Source: UBA1447 sp002329225 (GTDB lineage: Bacteria > Bacillota > Clostridia > Oscillospirales > Acutalibacteraceae). Taken from it: a stretch of DNA of 64,000 nt. Location of the stretch: assembly GCA_050946835.1 (NCBI GenBank), contig JBMNVN010000009.1, positions 5,769-69,768 of the forward strand, written 5' to 3'. Below, piece by piece: positions 51,620 to 60,779 of this stretch. The stretch's first letter is position 1. Each line of letters begins with the position of its first letter. The position numbers and the translations under genes are program-made. Under the pieces are notes generated by a model, which was given only the letters and a program-made list of their open reading frames with translations, ran no database searches and was not told where the DNA came from.

Positions 51620-52549
51620 ATGAAAAGTAAAACAGGTAAAATGTTGGCGCTGATTCTTGCTCTGTCCATTGTGCTTTCCCTCGGGGCCTGTGGTAAAAAA
51701 GAAGATGAACCCGCTACGACCACTTTGCAGGATACTGCCGTTAATCCCGGCGAAACCGCCATTCAGGAGGGGGAAACAACAATCCCGCAAGAAACCTCCG
51801 AAAGTGAAACTGCCTCGGCGGCTGAGCAGGAAGACACAACTGCAACCACGGTAGCCGCTCCTGCGGGTCTTCCCGTCGGTGATGCGCAGATTCTTGCCGC
51901 TTATACCGCAGTAATGAATCAGGCAAAGAAGGACAGACCCGGCTATAAAAAGATTGAGCATCAGATTCTGCCGGAGGAAGATATAAACATCGGCGGTTTG
52001 GTGGGCAGACTTTTGCCTATTGCGAACAGGTACATGACAACGGAAGAAAAGGCGAGAAAAAATCCCATGGTGGCGGCCAAGGGAAGCAATCTCAGTAAGG
52101 AGGAGCTTCCGGTAAAATGGGCGGAAAAGGGCTGTATGCTCACGGATGTTAATGCCCTAAAGTCTGCAAACTGCACCGTACTTCCCAACGGCAATTATAA
52201 GATCGTCCTTATGCTCAAGGACGAAAAGAACCCCGAAATCTGGCGTTCGGGGGACAAAGCTCCCAGCAATATTGGAGCCGTATTCTCACCTCTTGCAAAA
52301 AGTGATGTTGATAAAGAACTGCAAACAAGCAAATTAGTTAAAAGTGTTGTAAAATCGGCTGAATACGATTTGTATTACAGCGGTTGCACCAGCACCGTGG
52401 TTTATAACCCGAAGAACAATCAGGTTGTATCCGTTTACCAGTACATGTACGCCTTTCTTGATATGAAAGGCGACATTGCGTTATTCGGTGAAGCCGAAGG
52501 TACCGCCGTGCTTAAAATGTATTACGAAGCCTACGACTTTACGTATTAA
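51620..52549 (+). CDS. Lipoprotein, distant relative of the neighbouring surface proteins
   Basis: A 309-residue lipoprotein: signal and lipobox LSLGAC (Cys about 24), a Thr/Glu-rich linker (about 30-85), then a ~220-residue domain. The domain shares overall plan with the flanking proteins: a first helix with a Met-Asn/Ala pattern (AYTAVMNQAKKDRPGYKK), a GCMLTD..NC pair, YKIVLMLKDE, and a late YYSGCTSTVVYNPKNN strand followed by an aromatic C-terminus (YDFTY; the others end YTFKY and YTFTY). Overall identity is low, so common descent is inferred. ATG 51620 follows AAAGGAG; the upstream part of the longer frame is the promoter region. Confidence 0.78.
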   Translation: MKSKTGKMLALILALSIVLSLGACGKKEDEPATTTLQDTAVNPGETAIQEGETTIPQETSESETASAAEQEDTTATTVAAPAGLPVGDAQILAAYTAVMNQAKKDRPGYKKIEHQILPEEDINIGGLVGRLLPIANRYMTTEEKARKNPMVAAKGSNLSKEELPVKWAEKGCMLTDVNALKSANCTVLPNGNYKIVLMLKDEKNPEIWRSGDKAPSNIGAVFSPLAKSDVDKELQTSKLVKSVVKSAEYDLYYSGCTSTVVYNPKNNQVVSVYQYMYAFLDMKGDIALFGEAEGTAVLKMYYEAYDFTY

Positions 52550-52634
52550 TCGGAACCTATAATCTTTGCAAGGTACGATAATAGCTCAAGTTTTGCAGAG
52601 GTTAAGCGATATTGTTTAAGAAAGGACTGTTTTT

Positions 52635-53468
52635 ATGTTTGCTAAAATTTTAACGTTTTTCAGAAACCTCGCAATCGCATTTATGGCATTTTTAGTGTTG
52701 CTGTTCCCCGGTCTGCGGGACGACCCTACAGACCCGACGAACCCCACGGAAGCAACCACCGTTGCGGAGGAGACCACCGAAGAAGATCCCGGAACATCGG
52801 AAGTGGTTTTGCCGATAAGCGGCAGCCAACAGGAGATAATCAGGTTCTATAACCGTTACGGCAACGCAATGAAGGTTTATAAGGGTAAAGTAACCGTCAA
52901 AAAAAGAAGCGGCACAACTTCATCTATTGTAAACATCACCGGCGGACAGGGCGTAAGAGATTATGCCGAGAAGTTTATGATTAACGACTACCAGCAAAGA
53001 CCGACATATACATTTACGAACGGCAAGTCCGACAGGGATAATGTAAACCTTTCCGAATGGCTGCCCCGCTACCAAAGCCTGGCTTTGAGTGTGCTTAGCT
53101 CCACCGGTGACAACGGTATAAAGTATGTGACATGTGAAGCGGTCGGCGACGGCTGCAGGATTACAATTGTTATGAAGGATGACTTGGTTTCCGGAGCCGA
53201 TGCGCTTAGCGCAAAACCGAAGTATGTGTCAAAGTGTATGGATACAATCGAACTTACGGCGGAAGACCTTAAACCTTTCGTGCTTGAAAATGCCGACGTC
53301 AATTACACCGAATGCAAAATCGAGGCGGTCTTCAATGCCCAAGGTCTGTTGACCAAGCTTGATGTAAAAACGCCGGTTGATATGGCTTGCAAGGTTAGAT
53401 ACGGTCTTATAAAAATTGATGCCGATATTACAAGCACTTATGACGCAAACTACACATTTACCTACTGA
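52635..53468 (+). CDS. Exported paralogue of the 50513 lipoprotein, without lipobox
   Basis: A 277-residue protein. Residues about 10-28 are a hydrophobic segment (signal or N-terminal anchor) without the lipobox Cys, then a Thr/Glu/Pro linker (about 32-55) and the same ~220-residue domain as 50513-51466, with the phrases FYNRYGNAMKVYKGKVTVKKRSGTTS, TFTNGKSDRDN and DALSAKPKYVSKCMDT nearly intact. The two domains are clearly duplicates within the region. The different N-terminus suggests a change of anchoring. No function is known. A terminator follows. Confidence 0.82.
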   Translation: MFAKILTFFRNLAIAFMAFLVLLFPGLRDDPTDPTNPTEATTVAEETTEEDPGTSEVVLPISGSQQEIIRFYNRYGNAMKVYKGKVTVKKRSGTTSSIVNITGGQGVRDYAEKFMINDYQQRPTYTFTNGKSDRDNVNLSEWLPRYQSLALSVLSSTGDNGIKYVTCEAVGDGCRITIVMKDDLVSGADALSAKPKYVSKCMDTIELTAEDLKPFVLENADVNYTECKIEAVFNAQGLLTKLDVKTPVDMACKVRYGLIKIDADITSTYDANYTFTY

Positions 53469-53485
53469 GGACAGCGATTAATATT

Positions 53486-53517
53486 AACAGCCCCCCGCCG
53501 AAAGGCGGGGGCTGTTT
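53486..53517 (+). terminator. Terminator of the 52635 surface-protein gene
   Basis: GC-rich inverted repeat AACAGCCCCCC-GCC / GGC-GGGGGCTGTT with a GAAA loop and one unpaired C, followed by TTTG. It is similar to the terminator at 51484, which supports duplication of the whole unit. It may also stop the converging toxin transcript. Confidence 0.75.
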
Positions 53518-53581
53518 GCAAAAGGGTTTTGTGTGCGGCTGAAATGATTATTCTGAATTATTCACAAGTTTTTCTGAAAAT

Positions 53582-54562
53582 TTATTGCAGATATAACCTC
53601 CACGCCGAGTTCTCTAAAAGTTTTGCCTGTAATTCTTTTAAACTTTTGCATGCTGCTTCAAATTCAATCCTGTCCTGTACTCTGAAAACGTACTGTCTCT
53701 GCATTGTAGAGTAGGCATACTGAACAGATGCATTCTCTGCCGCTTCTGTAAAGAAGTTGAATTCATAAGGATTCACATAAGGGATGCCGTCCAAGCGTTC
53801 TTTTTCCTCACTCATACGGATGTCCAGCAGTTCCTTCATTTTTTGAACATCGGACAAAAGAGAGATTATCTTTGGGTGTTTTTCCATTACGGCAAGGTCA
53901 TAAATGTGTTTTGCTGCCTCAAACGCTTTGTGTGTATCTTCCGATTTTCTTACATAACTTTCAGCGGCAAACAGTTTATCAATGAAAATGCGCTCCAATG
54001 TTATCGTCCGAATTAAAAAAGGCATTACAGCGTACTGCGACTGAAGAATTATCTTTTGCTTTGATGTCGCCAAATCATAAATTATCGGAGCGATTTCCAA
54101 ATTCTCAACAGGCTCACTTATTGTAAAAGATGTTGCTTCGATTTTTAAACGTCCAAAACGCTGCAATGCGTCATCAGCATCAAAAACGGTAAGCGGGTCG
54201 TATTTGTATACGGAGATTACTTCACTGCGATTTGTTTTGCCTTCGGAAGGGAGTCTTGTCAGGGAACTGTACTTTTTAGTTGCTGCCTCCAGCCTTTTGT
54301 CATTTTGTGACCGGCTACATTTACGGGTGTCTACAGAAAGGTCAACATCTTCCGAAAAACGGTTTGTTGTTTTTAGAGCTTTATAAAGTGCAGTTCCTCC
54401 TTTGAAATAAGCCGGAAGACCGGCAGACTGCTTATCTGCCAGTTCTCTTAATATGAGTAGCACATAATAATCTTTTTCAAGCACATCTGAGCGATATCCC
54501 GTCTTGTTGTGGATATCTTCAATCAATACACGAAATGCATCTGTGTCCAAATGTAATTTCAT
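53582..54562 (-). CDS. AbiEii/AbiGii-type nucleotidyltransferase toxin
   Basis: A 326-residue cytosolic protein of the DUF1814/AbiEii family, toxins of type IV-like toxin-antitoxin systems that block growth through a nucleotidyltransferase activity. The polymerase-beta type motif is complete: FKGGTALYKA (54-61, two Gly and Thr) then RFSEDVDLSV, with Asp72 and Asp74 as metal ligands. The remaining helical C-terminus is normal for the family. ATG 54562 is chosen over an in-frame TTG six bases upstream; it has AAGGAG six bases before it and overlaps the antitoxin stop (ATGA). Such pairs protect plasmids or stop phage. Confidence 0.88.
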   Translation of the reverse strand: MKLHLDTDAFRVLIEDIHNKTGYRSDVLEKDYYVLLILRELADKQSAGLPAYFKGGTALYKALKTTNRFSEDVDLSVDTRKCSRSQNDKRLEAATKKYSSLTRLPSEGKTNRSEVISVYKYDPLTVFDADDALQRFGRLKIEATSFTISEPVENLEIAPIIYDLATSKQKIILQSQYAVMPFLIRTITLERIFIDKLFAAESYVRKSEDTHKAFEAAKHIYDLAVMEKHPKIISLLSDVQKMKELLDIRMSEEKERLDGIPYVNPYEFNFFTEAAENASVQYAYSTMQRQYVFRVQDRIEFEAACKSLKELQAKLLENSAWRLYLQ

Positions 54563-55212
54563 TGCCAACTCCTTGCTCCGGCAATTCGCGCCAGCGTAAG
54601 CACGGTGTTTTGATTGTAGTGCTTCCCTGCAAGGGAGAGAAGTTTTACGTATTTCAATTTGTTGTTTTGAATATGGTCGGCTATCAATGCATATGGGCGT
54701 TCCGCATCAATAGGAGCTTTGTCTACCAGTTCTATTGCGTCCAGTGTCTGTAGGTAGTGCCTGTTTTTAGCGTTGATTTTTATTTTTGGGGGACGGATGA
54801 ACACTCCGAGTGTTTTATCCTTACGAATACAATCCTTTGCTCTGTTTGTGGCGATTACTCTATCTGCGGGAATTTGTGTGGTTAACCCCATGCGATATAA
54901 AAGGGCATAACCGGTTTCGTACCCGTTGTCTTCAACAAGATATTTGTCCGCTATTAAAGTTTCAAAATTAATGCCTGTTTCGCCGAATGGTGTTGCTTTT
55001 GTCCTGTAGTAAATTCCTTTTTGAAAAAAGCGGAGTTCAGGAACGTTTTTGTTGTCCATAATACGCTTTATTGCAACCGAAACAGCGGCAGATGCATCTT
55101 TGTCGGAAAGATGAAACTCGGTTGCCGTGTTTTCTGCAAGCTTATTTGTATATATTGGAATGCCAAAACCGTAACGTCGTATCTGCGTTTCAACATAATC
55201 CATATAAGTCAT
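54559..55212 (-). CDS. AbiEi-type antitoxin (DUF6088)
   Basis: A 217-residue protein with an N-terminal helix-turn-helix like segment (about 12-75: LAENTATEFHLSDKDASAAVSVAIKRIMDN) and a DUF6088-type region (FFQKGIYYRT, TGYALLYRMGL, IPADRVIATNRAKD). It precedes and overlaps the AbiEii toxin, the usual gene order. AbiEi-type proteins bind inverted repeats in their promoter and repress it as well as counter the toxin. The ATG at 55212 has AAGGAGGGG upstream, and a perfect promoter lies at 55272-55300. Confidence 0.82.
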   Translation of the reverse strand: MTYMDYVETQIRRYGFGIPIYTNKLAENTATEFHLSDKDASAAVSVAIKRIMDNKNVPELRFFQKGIYYRTKATPFGETGINFETLIADKYLVEDNGYETGYALLYRMGLTTQIPADRVIATNRAKDCIRKDKTLGVFIRPPKIKINAKNRHYLQTLDAIELVDKAPIDAERPYALIADHIQNNKLKYVKLLSLAGKHYNQNTVLTLARIAGARSWQ

Positions 55213-55271
55213 GGCAAGTGCCCCTCCTTTTGATATATTAAATACGTAATTAAAAGAATAAATCCGAATAA

Positions 55272-55300
55272 ATTATATCTTAGCACAAAGATTCTGTCAA
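55272..55300 (-). promoter_or_regulatory. Perfect sigma-A promoter of the toxin-antitoxin operon with flanking inverted repeat
   Basis: On the minus strand: TTGACA (55295-55300), 17-bp spacer, TATAAT (55272-55277), both perfect. CCGAATAAATT (55264-55274) and AAATTATTCGG (55314-55324), inverted matches over at least 8 bases, flank the promoter and could be the antitoxin operator. Confidence 0.8.
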
Positions 55301-55328
55301 GATTTTGGCAAACAAATTATTCGGGTAA

Positions 55329-55354
55329 AAAATACCGCTCCTTTTTCGGAGCGG
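55329..55354 (-). terminator. Terminator of the GH38 gene
   Basis: Stem CCGCTCC (55335-55341) / GGAGCGG (55348-55354), 7 bp, with a 6-base loop; on the minus strand it is followed by TATTTTTT. Confidence 0.75.
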
Positions 55355-55366
55355 CGTTTTTCTCAC

Positions 55367-58300
55367 TCAGCGCAGGCGGAAGGTTTTCACCTCGAAGGGT
55401 TTTATGTCAAAGGCGAAGCTCTTGCCTTTTGTCGGGATATCCCGTTCATTTTCCTCCATCAGGTTGCATTCGGTTACCCGTTCAAAGGGAAGTACGCTGC
55501 TGATATTGACTTTACCGCGGCACTGACTGGATTCATAAACCCGCAGGATGATTCCGTCTCCGTTTTGAGCGGGTTTTACGGTGTCGATTATCACATTGGG
55601 CACGTCCGCACTCAAAAAGCTCAGCTTTCCGGGCAGAGGGCCTTCCTGTTTCTGCAGAATGAAAGCTTCAAGCGGCAGGTTCAGTTCAAAGGCTTTTTGC
55701 ACGGAGCCGCCCTCCCGCCAACCGCCCTTATGGGGATAGAGGCTGTAGGTAAAGCGGTGTGTGCCCTGGTCTGCGGTGCGGTCCGGGCATGTGGGGGCAC
55801 GAAGCAGAGAAAGGCGCATAACATTGTCCTTAATATCATAGCCGTATTTGCAGTCATTCAGCAGACTTACTCCGTAATCCCCTTCGGAAAGGTCGGCCCA
55901 TTTGTGACCGCATTGTTCAAACCTTGCCAAATCAAAGGAATTACTCCAATGGGTGGGGCGTTCAAGGGCTCCGTGGGCAATTTCAAAGGTCGCATTTCGG
56001 CTGTGAATGTCCACATCAAAGGCGGCTTTTAACAACTTGTCGCTTTCGTACCATTGGGCATAGGTTTTAAAGTCCAGACGGTCGCTTTCGGTGTAAAGAA
56101 TAATATCCTGTATAATTGTTGATTTGTTGAAAACCCGTTCAATGCGGATAATGCCCCGCAGTTCATTGGACTCCATTACCCGAATGCTCTTGGCGGATTT
56201 AAGTTCCCAAAACTTTATTTGATAGTTGAGTTCCAAATTCCAGGCGGTTTCATGTACGCATTTGTCCTGGAAAATTGTGAGCAGATTGCCCTGTCCCCGC
56301 AAAACTTCTCTGCCGTTTTTCTTGTCAAATATGGAGGTTATTATTCCGTCTTCGTCAAGGGAAACTTTCAAAAGACCGTTTTTCAAAAGGCGGGGACTTG
56401 CGGTAACCGTCGGCAGCAGAGTTTGTCTTTTGCCGATTTTGAAAACTTTATAGCCCATGGCGGGTACGTCTTCCGCCATGAAAACCAAAATTTTCTCCTC
56501 CTCACGGCACAAAACGGTGCAGGGCAGTTGTTTGCCGTCATCAAAAACCGCAGGGTCTTCAAAGGGGCTTTCAAAAACCGCCTTGGCCGGTGCCGTGACC
56601 GGGTGAGAAAGAAAATTCCAAACAACAACCGAGTTTTCTTCGGCGGCGATTTTGGTGTTGAGATGTTTTATTGCACCCTCTTTTACCACTTCGCCAAGTG
56701 CAGTCATTCTGCTGTAATCTTCATGGCAGTCTTCATGGGCTTCGTGAATGGAGGTTCCCGGTAAGATGTCATGGAACTGATTTTTTAGCAGCAGCTTCCA
56801 GGCTTCCTCCAAGGCTTCGGTGCTGAAAAGGTGGCCCGCCGCTCCGGCAAAAACACAGGCCATTTCCGTACGGGTCAGGAGGAGTTCCCCCTTGCGGTTG
56901 TATTTTTTTATGAAGGCCTGGCTGGTGTAGGTGCCCCGATGATTTTCATAATACATTTCGTCATTGTATACGGGCAGGTCTTCCGCATGTCGGCTGACGT
57001 TTTCAAAAAACTCCGAGGCGTGCCCTATCTTTGTTGCCGGCAGGCCGGGGAAATTTCTGAGCCTGCGTCCCCTTTCCATCATGGCGTAGGTGCAGCCTCC
57101 GCCCCCGTCGCCGTAGCCGAACATGCCCATGGCTTTATCGGTAATATCTTTCTGATCGTTTTCTTTTGCGGCCTGCACAAGCTGTGCGGGGGAAAATTCC
57201 CCGCCGTAGGTCATCCGCTGCATGTGGGCGATAACCTCAGACCCGTCGTTGCCCTTCCAGCGGAAAGTGGTATGAGGGAAGCGGTTGGTGTCCTGTCCGG
57301 CAAGCTTGGAGGTTATAAAATACTTCATGCCGCTGCGCTTGATAATCTGCGGCAAGGCCCAGGAAAAACCGAAGCAGTCCGGCAGCCAGTAAATATCCGA
57401 AACTACTCCGAACTCTTTTTTAAAAAACTCCCGTCCGTAAAGCAGTTGGCGTATAAGGGCCTCCCCCGAGGCGATGTTGGTATCCGCTTCAACCCATACA
57501 TTGCCCTCAATGTCCCACTGACCGGAGGCGACCTTTTGCTTTATTCGCTCATACAATTCAGGGTACAGCCTTTTTGCCGTGTCGTAAAGTATGGCCTGAC
57601 TTTGGGCAAAAACAAAATCCGGGTATCTGTCCATAAGGGCAAGGTTGTTTGAAAAAGTGCGGGCGGCCTTGCGCTGAGTTTCCTGCACCCGCCATAGCCA
57701 GGCTATGTCAATATGACTGTGACCGGTCATATAGATTTGGGCCTGAGGCGTGTGGGGGATTTTTGCCAGCTTTTCCCGCAAAATTTCGGCGGCTTCGGCT
57801 ATTGAGCGGCGAACCCGGGCATCGTCAAAATCAAAATCGACCCTGTGCACGGATTCATCCAGGGCTTCAAAAACCCGTGCCTTTATATACTCATCGCTTA
57901 TATTTGCCAGAGCCTCCCAAACGATTTGAGTGTCAAAAAGATAGGCTTCGCAAACGGGGTCCGCGATTACAAGTCGGGCTTTATTCATTGTGTAAAGAAC
58001 ACTTTTGGCGCCGTCCATGGCATCGTCGCAAAAACTGCCCGAATCAACGGTGTACTCCATCTCGATTTCAGCCGTTTCGCCCGCCTCAAAGGTGTCAAGA
58101 AAAATCCTGTCCCGGTTAACCCAGCCGGAACTCACGGCGCCGGTGATTTTTCCGTTAATTTTAACCAGGGCTTCCCCGCCGAAGTCCGCCTCAAAATAAA
58201 GTTCTTGCCCCGGAGGTACGGGGGGGATTTTGACCGTGGCTTTAAACCAACGGGCGCAGTCATATGAGGCTTCCCATCTGTCCCCTAAACGCATAATTTC

Positions 58301-58450
58301 CGGAGGTGCGGGGTCTCTGCTGTATTCACCATCCCCCAAATACATCCCCGTGACGGATTCCCAAACGGGAATGTCAACCGTGCCCGATATCGCATATTTT
58401 TTCAGCCCTCTCATCATGTACTCAAGCACATTCGGTTTAACGGTTTTCAT
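55367..58450 (-). CDS. Alpha-mannosidase, glycoside hydrolase family 38
   Basis: A 1027-residue enzyme without a signal peptide, so it acts inside the cell on imported mannosides. It is a GH38 retaining alpha-mannosidase: zinc-binding HSHIDIAW (about 244-251, His246, Asp248) and nucleophile Asp358 in LPDCFGF. The N-terminal ~230 residues are a beta-rich domain, the barrel runs to about 520, then the three-helix and beta-sandwich domains to the end. Full length matches bacterial homologues. It stands alone between divergent promoters and adds mannosidase action to the fucose-use genes, consistent with N-glycan or mannan substrates. Confidence 0.95.
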   Translation of the reverse strand: MKTVKPNVLEYMMRGLKKYAISGTVDIPVWESVTGMYLGDGEYSRDPAPPEIMRLGDRWEASYDCARWFKATVKIPPVPPGQELYFEADFGGEALVKINGKITGAVSSGWVNRDRIFLDTFEAGETAEIEMEYTVDSGSFCDDAMDGAKSVLYTMNKARLVIADPVCEAYLFDTQIVWEALANISDEYIKARVFEALDESVHRVDFDFDDARVRRSIAEAAEILREKLAKIPHTPQAQIYMTGHSHIDIAWLWRVQETQRKAARTFSNNLALMDRYPDFVFAQSQAILYDTAKRLYPELYERIKQKVASGQWDIEGNVWVEADTNIASGEALIRQLLYGREFFKKEFGVVSDIYWLPDCFGFSWALPQIIKRSGMKYFITSKLAGQDTNRFPHTTFRWKGNDGSEVIAHMQRMTYGGEFSPAQLVQAAKENDQKDITDKAMGMFGYGDGGGGCTYAMMERGRRLRNFPGLPATKIGHASEFFENVSRHAEDLPVYNDEMYYENHRGTYTSQAFIKKYNRKGELLLTRTEMACVFAGAAGHLFSTEALEEAWKLLLKNQFHDILPGTSIHEAHEDCHEDYSRMTALGEVVKEGAIKHLNTKIAAEENSVVVWNFLSHPVTAPAKAVFESPFEDPAVFDDGKQLPCTVLCREEEKILVFMAEDVPAMGYKVFKIGKRQTLLPTVTASPRLLKNGLLKVSLDEDGIITSIFDKKNGREVLRGQGNLLTIFQDKCVHETAWNLELNYQIKFWELKSAKSIRVMESNELRGIIRIERVFNKSTIIQDIILYTESDRLDFKTYAQWYESDKLLKAAFDVDIHSRNATFEIAHGALERPTHWSNSFDLARFEQCGHKWADLSEGDYGVSLLNDCKYGYDIKDNVMRLSLLRAPTCPDRTADQGTHRFTYSLYPHKGGWREGGSVQKAFELNLPLEAFILQKQEGPLPGKLSFLSADVPNVIIDTVKPAQNGDGIILRVYESSQCRGKVNISSVLPFERVTECNLMEENERDIPTKGKSFAFDIKPFEVKTFRLR

Positions 58451-58494
58451 TTGAAAAATCCTTTCAACTGTTTTTTAGAGACAACAACAGTATT

Positions 58495-58522
58495 ATCATA
58501 CATTATCCCCGATTAAAATCAA
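58495..58522 (-). promoter_or_regulatory. Probable promoter of the GH38 gene
   Basis: On the minus strand: TTGATT (58517-58522), 16-bp spacer, TATGAT (58495-58500), 45 bases before the ATG. Confidence 0.5.
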
Positions 58523-58542
58523 GAACGGCTAATTAAAAAAGA

Positions 58543-58571
58543 TTGAATTGCAACGCAGTGTATGTTACAAT
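58543..58571 (+). promoter_or_regulatory. Promoter of the EF-G-like gene
   Basis: TTGAAT (58543-58548), 17-bp spacer, TACAAT (58566-58571), 77 bases before the TTG start; arranged divergently with the GH38 promoter. Confidence 0.65.
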
Positions 58572-58647
58572 CTCACGGATAAAAGGCGCAGAATTTTTTA
58601 CGGGCGGACCCCTGCGGTTGCCGGCCTAAGTATAAGGAGGAAGTTTT

Positions 58648-60708
58648 TTGAACACATACAGCGCAAAGGATATCAGGAACATTGCCCTGGCCGGTCACGG
58701 CGGCAGGGGGAAAACAACTTTGGCGGAAGCCATGCTTTTTTTGGCTAAGGCCTCCGATCGCCTCGGCAGGGTAGCTGAAGGCACTTCCATGCTCGACTAC
58801 GATCCGGAAGAAAAAAGGCGCAGAGCCACCGTTTCCACAGCGGTAGCACCTTTGGTGTGGAAGGGCATTAAAATTAACCTTTTGGATACTCCCGGCCTGT
58901 TTGACTTTGCCGGCGGAGTGAGTGAAGGCGTACGTGCGGCGGAAAGCGTGCTGATAGTGCTCAGCGCCGGTTCCGGTTACGATGTGGGCGCATCCAAGGC
59001 TTACCGTGCCGCAAATGACAGGGGTCTGGCAAAGATGTTTGCCGTCACCCGCTGCGATGCCGAGAATACCGATTTTTACAAGACTTTTGACGCTATAAAA
59101 GAAGAACATGAGTCCAAGGCCTGTCCCGTTGTGGTTCCCTATATGGAGGGTGAAAAGGTGACGGCCTATGTGGATTTTGCTTCTGATAAAGCCTTTGAGT
59201 ATAAAGACGGCAAAGGCAAAGAAATTGCCATGCCTTCCGACAGCAGAATTGACGAGATGAGGGAAATATTCAACGAAGCGGTGGCTTCCGCTGACGATTC
59301 GCTGATGGAGAAGTTCTTTGAGGGTGAAGCTTTCACCCACGAAGAAGTGATGTTGGGCTTAACAAAAGGTATAGCCGCCGGTGAGATTTATCCGGTATTC
59401 GCCTGTGCCGGCCTCGAGATGGACGGGGTGGACGTAATGCTCGATACCCTTGCTCTGTGCGCTCCGGATGCCGCCCGTTATGCCGGTGAAAAGTCCGTTG
59501 AAGGGCAAGGGCTGACCTGCGACGAAAACGGCCCCCTCGCCGCTATTTGTTTTAAAACAATTGTTGACCCCTTTGTGGGTAAAATGTCTTTCTTCAAAGT
59601 TGTGTCGGGCAAAATCACCTCCGACATTTCGGCATACAACGCACGCACCGGCGAAAGTGAGCGCATGGGTAAAATGATTACTCTCCACGGCTCCAAGCAG
59701 GAGGATGCAAGCGTTATCCCTGCGGGTGATATCGGGGTTGTAACCAAACTTTCGGGTATGAACACCGGGGATACCCTTTGCAATGCAAAAGAGGTTATTA
59801 ATCTTGAACCGGTTCGTTTCCCGGCGCCCTACCTTTCCATGGCGGTTAAGGTACGCAAAAAAGGTGAGGAAGAAAAGGTTGCCACCGGACTTTCCAGACT
59901 GGTGGAAGAAGACCCGACCATAACTTACGGCACCAACAGCGAAACAAGGGAACAGGTGCTTTCAGGACTCGGCGAGCAGCACTTGGATGTTATTGTAAGC
60001 AAGCTTAAAAACAAGTTCGGCGTTGAAGTCGATCTGGAAGTTCCCCTTGTAGCTTACAGGGAAACAATAAGGAAAACCGTTGAGGCCCACGGCAGACACA
60101 AAAAACAATCCGGCGGTCACGGACAGTTCGGCGACGTATATATCCGCTTTGAACCCGGCACCTCTGAAGAATTGGAATTCTGCGAAGAAATCGTAGGCGG
60201 CGCAGTTCCCAAACAGTACTTCCCCGCAGTTGAAAAAGGCTTGAGGGAAAGTGTGGCAAAAGGCTTTTTGGCGGGCTACCCCATGGTGAATCTGAAAGCA
60301 ACCCTTTACTTCGGTTCATACCATCCTGTTGACTCCTCTGAAATTGCCTTTAAAACCGCCGCTTCCCTTGCCTTTAAAGAGGCGATGCCCAACGCTTCCC
60401 CCACCATTTTGGAACCCGTGGGCACCTTGAAAGCCTATATGCCAGACGACAACTTAGGGGATATTATGGGCGATATTACAAAACGCCGCGGACGTGTGTT
60501 GGGTATGGGTCCCTCGGATGAGCCGAAAATCCAGGAGTTGGTGGCGGAAGTTCCCATGGCTGAAATGGGTGACTTTGCAACGGTACTGCGCTCGGTAACG
60601 GCGGGCCGCGGATACTTTACTCTGGAGTTTGCCAGATATGAAGAAGCCCCCGCCGGCGAAGTGCAAAAAATTATTGATGCCGCAAAGGCGAGAGCGGAAG
60701 AGGAATAA
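58648..60708 (+). CDS. EF-G-like translation factor with altered GTPase motifs
   Basis: A 686-residue protein of the EF-G family, full length, with all five domains (GTPase about 1-270; domains II-V to the end, including GHGQFGDVYIRFEP, the domain IV loop LKAYMPDDNLGDIMGD and the C-terminal domain V). The GTPase motifs deviate: P-loop GHGGRGKTT (16-24) is fine, but DTPG is followed by LFD, so the catalytic His of canonical EF-G (DTPGHVDF) is Leu83, and NKxD is TRCD (134-137). It is therefore a paralogue, not the housekeeping EF-G. It may act as a slow or GTPase-poor ribosome factor. Start TTG 58648 with AAGGAGG seven bases upstream. Confidence 0.88.
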   Translation: MNTYSAKDIRNIALAGHGGRGKTTLAEAMLFLAKASDRLGRVAEGTSMLDYDPEEKRRRATVSTAVAPLVWKGIKINLLDTPGLFDFAGGVSEGVRAAESVLIVLSAGSGYDVGASKAYRAANDRGLAKMFAVTRCDAENTDFYKTFDAIKEEHESKACPVVVPYMEGEKVTAYVDFASDKAFEYKDGKGKEIAMPSDSRIDEMREIFNEAVASADDSLMEKFFEGEAFTHEEVMLGLTKGIAAGEIYPVFACAGLEMDGVDVMLDTLALCAPDAARYAGEKSVEGQGLTCDENGPLAAICFKTIVDPFVGKMSFFKVVSGKITSDISAYNARTGESERMGKMITLHGSKQEDASVIPAGDIGVVTKLSGMNTGDTLCNAKEVINLEPVRFPAPYLSMAVKVRKKGEEEKVATGLSRLVEEDPTITYGTNSETREQVLSGLGEQHLDVIVSKLKNKFGVEVDLEVPLVAYRETIRKTVEAHGRHKKQSGGHGQFGDVYIRFEPGTSEELEFCEEIVGGAVPKQYFPAVEKGLRESVAKGFLAGYPMVNLKATLYFGSYHPVDSSEIAFKTAASLAFKEAMPNASPTILEPVGTLKAYMPDDNLGDIMGDITKRRGRVLGMGPSDEPKIQELVAEVPMAEMGDFATVLRSVTAGRGYFTLEFARYEEAPAGEVQKIIDAAKARAEEE

Positions 60709-60779
60709 AAAAACGGTTACTCCGCAGGAGCGGAAAGTCTTCGTTCCGCGGATGTTTTTGAGAGCGGGGAGGGAATACA

